A stretch of DNA of 33,501 nucleotides from Paenibacillus arenilitoris (GCF_014705655.1 NZ_JACXIY010000021.1:1-33501), one strand, 5' to 3'. Counted from the stretch's first letter, positions 24,986 to 33,388 are shown. The notes: generated from the letters alone by a model not told the origin. Numbers and translations are program-made.

Positions 24986-26025
24986 CAACGATGCTGTATT
25001 TAAACCGCGACGATATCAAACTTGCCGGCGGCGAGTCGTCGGAGCTGTACGTGAAGGCCGTCGAGCGCGCGCTGTCGCTGCACGCGGCGAGCGACTTCGT
25101 ACAGCCGCTGAAGCCGTATTTGCGCGTGAACGGACAGGAGGGGCATATCGCGGACCGCATAATCGCCATGCCTGCCCATATCGGGGGGGAGTCGCCGGTC
25201 TCGGGGCTCAAATGGATCGGAAGCAAGCACGACAATCCGTCCCTGCGCGGCATGGAGCGGGCGAGCGGCGTGATCGTGCTGAACGACCCGCAGAGCAACT
25301 ATCCGATCGCCATTCTGGAAGCGAGCCTGATCAGCGGCATGCGGACGGCGGCCGTCACCGTCATCGGGGCGCGGCATTTGGCCAAGCGAAGCTTCCGCGA
25401 CGTGGCTTGCGTCGGCTGCGGCGTCATCGCGCGGATGCAGCTGCTGTCGCTGCTGGAGCAATTCCCGGACATCGCGAGCGTTCATCTGTTCGACTTGAAC
25501 CGGGATTCGGCGGCGCGGCTCGCCTCCGAGCTGTCCGTCCGGTTCGCCGGCGTGCGGTTCGCCGTCGAGACGAGCGCGGAAGCGGCAGTCCGTGCCGGCG
25601 AGGTGGTCGTCACCTGCACGGTCGCGGATCAGCCCTACATCCCGTTCGAATGGCTGCGGAAGGGGGCATTCGTCAGCAACATTTCGATTATGGACCTGCA
25701 CAAGGACGTGTTCCTGCGCGCCGACAAGGTGGTCGTCGACGACTGGGAGCAGGCCAATCGGGAGAAGAAGATCATTAACCAGCTCGTCGTCGAAGGCCGA
25801 TTCTCCCGGGAGCGGCTCTACGGGGAGCTCGGGGAGATGGTCGCGGGACGGAAGCCGGGCCGGGAGAACGAGGAGGAGATCATCGTCCTCAATCCGATGG
25901 GCATGGCGATCGAGGACATCGCCAGCGCTTATGAAGTGTACGCGCAGGCGCTGGCGGCCGACATCGGCAGCAAGCTGGAGCTGTTCGGCGGCGAGCGGGC
26001 CCATGCGGCGGGTGGACGAGGATGA
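24982..26025 (+). CDS. sbnB: SbnB-type NAD-dependent enzyme for 2,3-diaminopropionate
   Basis: 347 residues of the ornithine-cyclodeaminase/mu-crystallin fold. A substrate-binding half (GLKWIGS about 75-81; LISGMRTAAV about 117-125) is followed by a Rossmann domain beginning VACVGCGVIARMQ (about 141) and DLHKDVFLRADKVVVDDW. SbnB oxidises and hydrolyses the SbnA product to L-2,3-diaminopropionate, 2-oxoglutarate and NADH; both products feed staphyloferrin-B-type assembly. ACGGAGG (24966-24972) and an ATGA overlap with sbnA fix the start at 24982. The stop overlaps the next gene by 4 bases. Confidence 0.9.
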   Translation: MTTMLYLNRDDIKLAGGESSELYVKAVERALSLHAASDFVQPLKPYLRVNGQEGHIADRIIAMPAHIGGESPVSGLKWIGSKHDNPSLRGMERASGVIVLNDPQSNYPIAILEASLISGMRTAAVTVIGARHLAKRSFRDVACVGCGVIARMQLLSLLEQFPDIASVHLFDLNRDSAARLASELSVRFAGVRFAVETSAEAAVRAGEVVVTCTVADQPYIPFEWLRKGAFVSNISIMDLHKDVFLRADKVVVDDWEQANREKKIINQLVVEGRFSRERLYGELGEMVAGRKPGRENEEEIIVLNPMGMAIEDIASAYEVYAQALAADIGSKLELFGGERAHAAGGRG

Positions 26026-29000
26026 CGGGACGACTCGTACCGGCAAGCCTCCGCGTCATGGCGGAGCGCGAGCATACGGAACGGCTGCTCAATGCGTTTT
26101 TTCGCGAGACGGGGCGCTTCGATCCAAGGCTGGACCGCGAGGAAGCGCGCGGCTTGCTGCCGCTGGCCTTGATGGACGGGACGGACGGCGCGCCGGCCTG
26201 GTTCGCGATCCGGCTGAAGGCGGACGGCGCGGTGCTGGCGGGAACGATGCGACGGTACTCGGCGATGGGGCATCACCGGTACGGGGACGTCTTCTGGCAC
26301 GTGAAGAGGGAGGCGGGCGAGCCGGGGAGGAGCGAGGCGAGCTTCCGCAAGCTGAACGGGACGCGGGACGTGGCGGTTCTGCTGCTGGAGGAGCTTGCTT
26401 CTCCGGGCGAAGGCGCAGGCCAGGGCGCGCTGGCTTCCCTGCTCGAGCGGATCGACAGCTCCATCGGCAATGCCTGCGCCTACCTCGAAGCATCGGACCC
26501 GGAAGAGCGGCCGCTCGCGGAGACGCACGGCATGGAGCGGGTGCGCAGGTCGGAGCAGTCGATGCTGCTCGGCCACCCGTTCCATCCGGCGCCCAAAAGC
26601 TCGCAAGGCTTTGACGAGAACGACAAGGCCCGTTATGCGCCGGAGCTCGGCGCGTCGTTCGTCCTGCACTACTTCGCCGTCGATCCCGCGCTCATGCGGG
26701 AGCGGCTGCTCGAGGAGACGGCGGCGGACGCCGATCCGCACGAGGTCGCCGCGGAAGCGCGGGCGCGGCTCGCGCCGGAGCATCGCCGCTATGCGCTGAT
26801 ACCGGCTCATCCTTGGCAGGCCGGCTATCTGCTGCGGCAGCCGGAAGTCCGGCGGCTGATCGAGACGGGCCGGCTCGTCCATCTCGGCGAATTGGGAAGC
26901 CGCGTCTTCCCGACGTCGTCCGTGCGGACGGTATGGGACGCCCGCGGCGCCCATATGCTGAAGCTGCCGCTCCATGTCCGGATCACCCATTTTTTGCGGG
27001 TCAATCCGACGGAGCAATTGGAGCGGACGATCGAGGCCAGCCGGGTGCTCGCGAAGCTGGGGGAGGAGCATCCGTTCGGCGACGCCTTCCATATCGTCAT
27101 AGAGGACGGCTACCGGACAATGGAGTCCGATACGATCGGCGGCGGCCTGTCGGCCGACTTCGGCGTCGTCTACCGCCGCAATCCGGCCGCGCCCGGCCGC
27201 GCGCTCGAAGACCGCGACAGCCCGATGGTCGTCGCCTCGCTCCTCGAGGCTCACCCGGCAAGACGGGAGACGCCCTTGCGGGCCTTTATCCGCCTGGCCG
27301 CCACGGATCACGGGACGGTCGCCGATCTTCGGTTCGCGAAGAAGTGGCTCGCGCGATACGCGGAAATTTCGCTCGTTCCGCTCCTCTGGCTGTATGCGAA
27401 GCACGGTGTCAGCATGGAGGCGCATGTGCAGAACTCGCTCGTCGCGCTGGACCGCGGCTGGCCGGCCCGGTTTTTCGTCCGCGATCTGGAAGGGACCAGC
27501 CTGAGCGCCGAACGCGCGGGCAGCCTGTCCGGGCTGCCGGCGGACCATCCGGCTCTGTATGCGGACGAGGAAGCTTGGAAGCGGCTGGCGTATTACGTGC
27601 TCGTCAATCATTTCGGCCATGTCGTCCATGCGATCGCGCATGCGGTGGATGCGGATGAGCTGCCGCTGTGGCGGACGGTATACGAGACGATCCGGGATTC
27701 CGCGTTCCTAGAGGAAGCGGACCTTCGCAGAATGGGACTGTTCGACGATCCGCACTGGCCGGCAAAGGCGAATTTGCTCAGCACGGTCCGGCAGCGCGGC
27801 GAGAATCCGGATTACGTCCCGATTCCGAACCTGCTGTACGCCGTCGCGGAGAAGGACGACGCGCAGTCGTCGGCGGACATGGTTGCCGCACGGATCGCGA
27901 GCGAGAAGCGGCAGTCGCCGTCGCAGCCGTATTGCGCCTTTCTGTACGATCTGGACCATCTGAAGCGGCATGCGTCGCGCCTTGCGGATTCGCTGCCCGC
28001 GTTCTGCCAGCTGTTCTACGCGGCGAAGGCGAACTCGGAGCTGCCGATTCTGCGGGCGCTCGCCAATATCGTGCATGGCTTCGAGACGGCGTCCGCGGGG
28101 GAAATCCGCAAAGCGCGGGAAGCGGACCCGGCAATCCCGGTCATCTACGGGGGCCCGGTCAAAACCGACGGCGATCTCGCGGAAGCGCTCGAGCGGAAGG
28201 TGCGCCACATTCACGCGGAGAGCGCCTTCGAGCTGCGGCGCATCGACCGGATCGCCGGGGAGCGCGGCATCGTTGCGCCGGTGCTGCTGCGCGTCAACGT
28301 CGGCGGCTCCCTGCCCGACGCCACGCTGTTCATGGCCGGCGCGCATTCGCAGTTCGGCATCGACGAGCGGGCGTTGCCGGACGTGATGGGCCTCGCGCGA
28401 ACGCTCCGGCATGTGCGGATCGAAGGCTTCCATCTTCATTCGCTCTCGAACAATCTCAGCTTCGAGAAGCATCTGGAGCTGCTCGCCTATTATTGCGGGC
28501 TCGTCAATAGCTGGATGAACGAGTTCGGGCTGGAGGCCGCCTACTTGAACGCGGGAGGCGGCATCGGCGTCAACTATGCCGACCTCGGCCGCCAGTTCGA
28601 GTGGGAGCGGTTCGTCCGCGGGCTGAAGGAGAGAATCGCGCCGCTATGCCCGGAAGGGCTGACGCTCGTGTTCGAGTGCGGCCGGTATATCGCCGCTTCC
28701 TGCGGGTATTACGCGGCGGAGGTCGCCGACGTGAAGAGCAATCACGGCAGCCATTTCGCTCTGCTGCGGGGCGGCACGCACCATTTTCGCCTGCCGGCCT
28801 CCTGGGGGCACAGCCATCCGTTCCGCGTCGTGCCGATCGAGGGCTGGGACTATCCCTTCGAGCGTCCCGAGCTGGCCGGCTGCCGCGTGACGCTGGCCGG
28901 GGAGCTGTGCACGCCGAAGGACGTCCTGGCGAGGGATTGCCGCACTGAGCGGATCAGAGTCGGAGACGTCGTTTTATTTCCGTACGCCGGCGCATACGGG

Positions 29001-29066
29001 TGGGCTATTTCGCATCATGATTTTCTCAGCCACCCGCATCCGCGGCATGTCTATATCGAGTCGTGA
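26022..29066 (+). CDS. Bifunctional fusion: IucA/IucC synthetase plus SbnH-like PLP decarboxylase
   Basis: 1014 residues in one uninterrupted frame. Residues about 1-600 are a third NIS synthetase, of a different subtype from the tandem pair: LGHPFHPAPKSSQGF (about 183-197), IPAHPWQ (about 260), SSVRTVW (about 300) and HGVSMEAHVQN (about 460). Residues about 635-1014 are a type III PLP enzyme (alanine-racemase-like barrel, ornithine/DAP decarboxylase group): the PLP lysine is K669 in FYAAKANSE, followed by FHLHSLSNN, NAGGGIGVNY, FECGRYIAAS and C-terminal GELCTPKDVLARD. In staphyloferrin B synthesis SbnH decarboxylates the citryl-DAP made by SbnE; here the two activities are covalently joined, which could channel that intermediate. 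The reading frame shows no internal ribosome site or stop at the boundary. The N-terminal substrate is inferred only. Confidence 0.88.
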   Translation: MTGRLVPASLRVMAEREHTERLLNAFFRETGRFDPRLDREEARGLLPLALMDGTDGAPAWFAIRLKADGAVLAGTMRRYSAMGHHRYGDVFWHVKREAGEPGRSEASFRKLNGTRDVAVLLLEELASPGEGAGQGALASLLERIDSSIGNACAYLEASDPEERPLAETHGMERVRRSEQSMLLGHPFHPAPKSSQGFDENDKARYAPELGASFVLHYFAVDPALMRERLLEETAADADPHEVAAEARARLAPEHRRYALIPAHPWQAGYLLRQPEVRRLIETGRLVHLGELGSRVFPTSSVRTVWDARGAHMLKLPLHVRITHFLRVNPTEQLERTIEASRVLAKLGEEHPFGDAFHIVIEDGYRTMESDTIGGGLSADFGVVYRRNPAAPGRALEDRDSPMVVASLLEAHPARRETPLRAFIRLAATDHGTVADLRFAKKWLARYAEISLVPLLWLYAKHGVSMEAHVQNSLVALDRGWPARFFVRDLEGTSLSAERAGSLSGLPADHPALYADEEAWKRLAYYVLVNHFGHVVHAIAHAVDADELPLWRTVYETIRDSAFLEEADLRRMGLFDDPHWPAKANLLSTVRQRGENPDYVPIPNLLYAVAEKDDAQSSADMVAARIASEKRQSPSQPYCAFLYDLDHLKRHASRLADSLPAFCQLFYAAKANSELPILRALANIVHGFETASAGEIRKAREADPAIPVIYGGPVKTDGDLAEALERKVRHIHAESAFELRRIDRIAGERGIVAPVLLRVNVGGSLPDATLFMAGAHSQFGIDERALPDVMGLARTLRHVRIEGFHLHSLSNNLSFEKHLELLAYYCGLVNSWMNEFGLEAAYLNAGGGIGVNYADLGRQFEWERFVRGLKERIAPLCPEGLTLVFECGRYIAASCGYYAAEVADVKSNHGSHFALLRGGTHHFRLPASWGHSHPFRVVPIEGWDYPFERPELAGCRVTLAGELCTPKDVLARDCRTERIRVGDVVLFPYAGAYGWAISHHDFLSHPHPRHVYIES

Positions 29067-29097
29067 CGACGACAGAAAGTTGGGAGTGGGTTAATTG

Positions 29098-30444
29098 ATG
29101 GGGGATAAGCGAAAGCAGCTTCACCTGAATTTATTTCTGATGAGCACGGGCCATCACGAGGCGTCGTGGCGTCATCCGAACAGCGCGCCGGAGCGGGCCG
29201 TCGACGTGAACTATTACGTGAAGCTGGCGCGGACGGCCGAGCGGGGGAAGCTGGATTCCCTCTTCCTGGCCGATTCCTACGGGCTGCCGCCGACGATCAA
29301 GTACAAGGTGCTGCAGGGGCTGGAGCCGTTCACGCTGCTGTCCGCCCTCGCGATGGCGACCGAGCGGATCGGGCTCATCGGCACCGCGTCGACGACATAC
29401 AACGAGCCTTTCCACGTGGCGCGTAAATTCGCGTCGCTGGATCTGATCAGCGGCGGGCGCGCCGGCTGGAATATCGTGACGTCGACGGGGAACACGACGG
29501 CGTTCAACTTCCGCGACGAGGAGTTGCCGGACCATTCGGACCGCTACCGCAGGGCGGAGGAGTTTCTTCAGGTCGTGAAGTCGCTGTGGGACAGCTGGGA
29601 GGACGAGGCGCTCGTTATCGACAAGCAGTCGGGCATTTATGCGGATCCGGACAAAATCAAGCCGATTTCGCACAAAGGGGACTACTACGCCGTCCGCGGT
29701 CCGCTCAATCTGCCGCGCACGCCGCAGGGGCATCCGCTGCTCGTGCAGGCGGGGGCGTCGGAAACGGGCAAGGAATTCGCAGCGATGGCGGCGGAAGCCG
29801 TGTTCACGGCGCAAAATAACATCGAAGGCGGACGGCGCTTCTATTCGGATTTGAAATCGAGGCTCGCGAAGTACGGACGAACGCCGGAAGAGGCTTGCAT
29901 CCTGCCGGGCTTCTGCCCGATCATCGGCGATACGGAAGCGGAGGCGCGGGAGAAGGAACAGGCGCTGCATGAATTGACGCAGATCGATTACGGCCTGTAC
30001 CGGCTGTCCAACCTGTTCGGCATCAACCTGGCCGGCTATCCGCTGGACGGTCCGCTTCCTTACGCGGATTTGCCGCAGACCGAGCAGATCAATTCGCAAA
30101 AAGGGCGCCATCAAATGTTCATCGAAATGGCGCGGACGGAAGGACTGACGATCCGGCAGCTGATGATGCGCACGGCTTCCTCGCGCGGCCATTTCTCGCT
30201 CGCGGGAACGCCCGTGCAAATCGCGGACGCGATGGAAAGATGGTTTGCGGAGGGGGCGGCCGACGGCTTTAACCTGATGCCTCCGTATTTGCCGGACGGG
30301 CTGGACGACTTCGTCGACAAGGTCGTGCCGGAGCTGCAGAACAGGGGACTGTTCCGGGAGGAGTATACGGGCGGCACGCTCCGCGAGCACTACGGCAGAC
30401 CCCTCCCTTCCCGCGCCCTCCTGTCGGCTCAGCTTAAGGCATGA
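29098..30444 (+). CDS. Flavin-dependent monooxygenase, NtaA/SnaA/DszA type (LLM class)
   Basis: 448 residues. LHLNLFLMSTGHHEASWRHP near the N-terminus, SLFLADSYG, SALAMATERIGLIGTASTTYNEPFHVARKFASLD (two parts: TERIGLIGTASTTYNEP and FHVARKFASLD), SGGRAGWNIVTS and PLLVQAGASETGKEFA are the signature stretches of the NtaA/DszA group. These are two-component bacterial-luciferase-fold enzymes that use FMNH2 from a separate reductase, which is not encoded here. Known members oxidise nitrilotriacetate, EDTA or dibenzothiophene sulfone. It starts at ATG 29098 (GGGAGTGGG before it; TTG at 29095 is also possible) and overlaps the exporter gene as ATGA. It has no counterpart in the S. aureus sbn operon: a tailoring oxidation or a siderophore-breaking step is possible. 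Confidence 0.87.
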   Translation: MGDKRKQLHLNLFLMSTGHHEASWRHPNSAPERAVDVNYYVKLARTAERGKLDSLFLADSYGLPPTIKYKVLQGLEPFTLLSALAMATERIGLIGTASTTYNEPFHVARKFASLDLISGGRAGWNIVTSTGNTTAFNFRDEELPDHSDRYRRAEEFLQVVKSLWDSWEDEALVIDKQSGIYADPDKIKPISHKGDYYAVRGPLNLPRTPQGHPLLVQAGASETGKEFAAMAAEAVFTAQNNIEGGRRFYSDLKSRLAKYGRTPEEACILPGFCPIIGDTEAEAREKEQALHELTQIDYGLYRLSNLFGINLAGYPLDGPLPYADLPQTEQINSQKGRHQMFIEMARTEGLTIRQLMMRTASSRGHFSLAGTPVQIADAMERWFAEGAADGFNLMPPYLPDGLDDFVDKVVPELQNRGLFREEYTGGTLREHYGRPLPSRALLSAQLKA

Positions 30445-31718
30445 CGAAGGCGGGCGGGGATGCGGCAACGGACGAGACGCGCAATTGGAGACTGAACCTC
30501 GCGCTGCTGTGGGCGGGCAACTTTCTCGTCACCGGCAGCGCGACGATGGTCATTCCGTTCCTTCCGCTCTATCTGGAGGAGCTCGGCGTGCCGGACGGCG
30601 GCGGCTCCGGCTTATGGGCGGGCGCCATCTTCGCGGCGCATTACGTGTCGCTGTTCGTCTGCCAGCCGATATGGGGACGCCTAGCCGACCGCTACGGCCG
30701 CAAGCCGATGCTGCTGCGCGCAAGCTTCGGCATGGCCGTCGTCATGGCCATGATGGGCTTCGCGGCAACGCCGCTGCAGCTGCTCCTGCTTCGCCTGCTG
30801 AACGGGGCGTTCGCCGGCTTCTCGCCTTCCGCGACCGCGATCGTCTCGACGAATACGCCGCCGGAGCGGATCGGCATGGCCATGGGCACGCTCCATTCCG
30901 GCAACATCGCCGGCACGGTGACGGGCCCGCTGATCGGCGGACTGCTGGCGGAATGGATTGGCCTGCGCGGCGTCTTCTCCGTCACCGGTGCGGTCATGCT
31001 GCTGGCCGCCGTCGGAACGGCCTTGTGGGTGAAGGATTACCGCAAGCCGGGTGCCGGCGGGGAGACGGACGCCTCGTCGGTGCTCGGCGGGCTTCGCGTG
31101 CTGTGCCGGACGAAGGAGATCCCGGCGCTGCTTGCCGTTAGCATGATGATTCAGTTCGCGCTCACCGGCTCGCTGCCTTTTATCCCGCTATTCGTGAAGG
31201 AGCTTCACGGGGATGGGGAGCTGCTGGCGTTGTTCGTCGGCTTGGTGAGCTCGGTTACCGGCGTGTCCAACATGCTGTTCGCCCCGCTGCTCGGGCGTCT
31301 GTCGGATCGGACCGATCCCCGCCGCGTCCTGCTCTGCTCGATGGGGGGAGCATGCCTCGTTGCGGTTCTCCACCTCGCGGCGACGGCATACTGGCAGCTG
31401 CTGGCGCTCCGCTTCCTGCTCGGCCTGTGCATCGGAGGGCTGATCCCGACGGTCAGGACGCTGCTCAAGCAGTACGTGCCGAAGGGGATGGAGACGCGAG
31501 CGTACAGCTTCGATACGAGCGCGGTCAGCCTTGGCAGCGTGCTCGGGCCTTTGCTGTCGGGCGCATCCTTCGGATGGATCGGGCTGCGGGGCGTCTTTCT
31601 GCTCACCGCATGTTTAATGCTGTTAAATGCCTGCTGGACGTGGAAAAGGCTGGGCTGGCCCCGTAGCAGCCCGATCGGGGCCCGGGGAGCAGCGGAACAA
31701 GCGAATAAGCCGATATGA
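30441..31718 (+). CDS. MFS exporter, probable siderophore efflux pump
   Basis: 425 residues, twelve predicted membrane segments, DHA1-like drug/proton antiporter. Motif A is GRLADRYGRKPML (about residues 75-87), repeated in the second half as GRLSDRTDPRRVL. The first membrane segment is preceded by a short charged cytosolic tail. It is the last gene of the Fur-controlled operon and occupies the place of SbnD, the staphyloferrin B exporter, so export of the finished siderophore is the natural reading. It ends inside the left arm of a 20-bp inverted repeat shared with the converging AraC gene. Confidence 0.87.
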   Translation: MTKAGGDAATDETRNWRLNLALLWAGNFLVTGSATMVIPFLPLYLEELGVPDGGGSGLWAGAIFAAHYVSLFVCQPIWGRLADRYGRKPMLLRASFGMAVVMAMMGFAATPLQLLLLRLLNGAFAGFSPSATAIVSTNTPPERIGMAMGTLHSGNIAGTVTGPLIGGLLAEWIGLRGVFSVTGAVMLLAAVGTALWVKDYRKPGAGGETDASSVLGGLRVLCRTKEIPALLAVSMMIQFALTGSLPFIPLFVKELHGDGELLALFVGLVSSVTGVSNMLFAPLLGRLSDRTDPRRVLLCSMGGACLVAVLHLAATAYWQLLALRFLLGLCIGGLIPTVRTLLKQYVPKGMETRAYSFDTSAVSLGSVLGPLLSGASFGWIGLRGVFLLTACLMLLNACWTWKRLGWPRSSPIGARGAAEQANKPI

Positions 31719-31746
31719 CCGCAGCGGCGGTCATATCGGCTTATTC
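31703..31746. terminator. Perfect 20-bp stem between converging genes, overlapping both stop codons
   Basis: Left arm 31703-31722 and right arm 31727-31746 are perfectly complementary over 20 bases with the loop AGCG. The last codons and stop of the exporter (TGA 31716-31718) lie in the left arm, and the last codons and stop of the AraC gene (31741-31746) in the right arm. It is most likely a bidirectional terminator, although there is no U-tract on either side. Confidence 0.8.
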
Positions 31747-33315
31747 GTCATTCAGGCGCAGAAGCGAATCGATGATATCGCTTCGGCCGCCGGGGGTCCA
31801 GCTCATCGCGTACCAATTCGGGATGAACCGGACGCGGCGGCTCCGCACCGCTTCGTGCCCCTGCCAGAACGGGCTGTTCACGAGCCGCCCCAGGACGTCG
31901 TCGCTGCCCGGTCCGCGGCGAAGCTTCTGCACGAACAAATAATCGGAATGAAGGTCAAGCCGGGCGAGCTGCTCCGGCTCGACCTCTACCTTGCGGTCGA
32001 TGGCCGGGCTCGAGCTGCCGGCGGTCAGCCCGAGCTCGCCGTAGAGAAGCTCGTTGAGCGGATGCCCGGGCAAGCCTTGGATCCGTACGGCACGGTCGGT
32101 AATCCGCAGCAGCGTCAGGCTTCCGCCCTCCAGGGACGCGCGCAGCCGCTTGCGGGCGTCGTACGTCCGCTCCGCGAGCCGGTCCAGCGCAAGGCTGGCG
32201 TTCCGCTCGCGGCCGGTCAGCTCGGCGATGTACCGCAGGACGCGGCGCCAGTCGTCGTGATGCCCGATGCATACGGTCGGCGCGACCTCCTTCAGCCGCT
32301 CCTCGAGTTCCCGGTGGTACCGGTCAATGAGAATGAGCTCCGGCCTGGCCTCGCGCAGCGCCACGAGCGCGGAAGCGACGCAGAAGGCGTGCCGGGGGCC
32401 GTCCGTTCCCGGATAGCGAAAGCAATTCAGGCGCGCGACCGGATCGGTTCCGAGCGAATGCAGAATATCGCCGAAGTTCGAGCAGGCGACGACGGCAATC
32501 CGGAGCGCGCTCCTTTTGATGTACAGATTGGGGGCGATGCCGACGGACTGCTTGAACACCCGGCTGAAATAGAACTCGCTGTTGAACCCGACCTGCGCGG
32601 ACACCTCCTTCACGCTGAGGCCTCCCGCCGACAACCGGGCCTTCGCTTCCTCCACGCGGAGGCTGGCCAAATATTCGAACGGTGTCGCTCCCGTCGCTTT
32701 CTTGAATTTGCGGGAGTAGGAGGTCGGCGTCAGCTTCGCGATGTCGGCGAGCCGCTCGAGGCTGATGTTCTCGTGCAAATGCCGGCGGAGGTAGCTCATG
32801 CTCTCGCGAAAGCTTTCCTCGGCCACCGGCGCCTGCTCCTGCTCCAGCATCTCCTTCAGCATGTCGCCGTAGAGCTCCTGAAACAGCAACTGAAGCTTGA
32901 CGTCATCCCGGGATCCCCGCGGTTTCCGCGCTTCCGCATAGAGCCGCTCGATTCGCTCCGCCGTCTGGCGCTTGCCGCGCAGCCTGACCTCGCCGCCGGC
33001 GAGCTTCAGCGGGATGTCGGGAACGTCTGCGAGCGTCACGCGGCCTGCATGCTTCGCGACCGTTACGGGCTCCAGGAGGAGCAGGTAAATTTCGAGTTCG
33101 CCGCCGTCGCCGGCAAAACGGACGACGGAGCCGGGCGTCAGGAGGATGGGCTGCAGCGCCTCGAGCTTGCGCGCGCGGCCGTTAACCGTAACGGAACCGG
33201 ACCCTTCGGTCAGCAGGCCGAGAAAATAGGCGGGCACGCGCCGAGTCCGCATGAAGGCGTCGGCGCTGCGGTATTTGCGAATCGAAGAGAGGAAGATCGT
33301 CGTCCGTCGAATCAT
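31741..33315 (-). CDS. AraC-family regulator with siderophore-binding-like domain (Btr/YbbB type)
   Basis: 524 residues in three parts: an N-terminal cupin-like domain (about 1-120), an AraC double helix-turn-helix (about 170-265, LERLADIAKLTPTSYSRKFK and VKEVSAQVGFNSEFYFSRVFK), and a C-terminal FecB/TroA-like substrate-binding domain (about 270-524, from IAVVACSNFGDILHSLG to the end). The same layout is found in B. subtilis Btr, which binds ferric bacillibactin and activates its uptake genes. No signal peptide, so it senses in the cytosol. ACAGGAG lies 8 bases before the ATG. It converges on the siderophore operon, and probably reports the level of imported siderophore to it or to uptake genes elsewhere. 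No Fur box is visible upstream of this gene. Confidence 0.88.
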   Translation of the reverse strand: MIRRTTIFLSSIRKYRSADAFMRTRRVPAYFLGLLTEGSGSVTVNGRARKLEALQPILLTPGSVVRFAGDGGELEIYLLLLEPVTVAKHAGRVTLADVPDIPLKLAGGEVRLRGKRQTAERIERLYAEARKPRGSRDDVKLQLLFQELYGDMLKEMLEQEQAPVAEESFRESMSYLRRHLHENISLERLADIAKLTPTSYSRKFKKATGATPFEYLASLRVEEAKARLSAGGLSVKEVSAQVGFNSEFYFSRVFKQSVGIAPNLYIKRSALRIAVVACSNFGDILHSLGTDPVARLNCFRYPGTDGPRHAFCVASALVALREARPELILIDRYHRELEERLKEVAPTVCIGHHDDWRRVLRYIAELTGRERNASLALDRLAERTYDARKRLRASLEGGSLTLLRITDRAVRIQGLPGHPLNELLYGELGLTAGSSSPAIDRKVEVEPEQLARLDLHSDYLFVQKLRRGPGSDDVLGRLVNSPFWQGHEAVRSRRVRFIPNWYAMSWTPGGRSDIIDSLLRLNDE

Positions 33316-33359
33316 TCCGGCATCTCCTGTCTATTGGAAGGTGTAGTGGCTGCTTCGAG

Positions 33360-33388
33360 TAGCGCCAACTTTTTCCCTTATTCCGCTA
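33360..33388. repeat. 29-bp intergenic repeat, first copy
   Basis: Identical over 29 bases to 33473-33501. It begins TAGCGCCAAC and ends TTATTCCGCTA, so the ends TAGCG/CGCTA form a short inverted repeat. It lies 45 bases upstream of the AraC start. The sequence between the copies (33389-33472) has degenerate related words (CGCCAAATAAGGG, CTATTTCGCT). Confidence 0.85.

Noticed and set aside
25929..27641. 570-codon antisense frame opposite sbnB and the fusion gene
   Set aside because: Arg/Pro/His-rich shadow of high-GC coding sequence on the other strand; no domain recognised.
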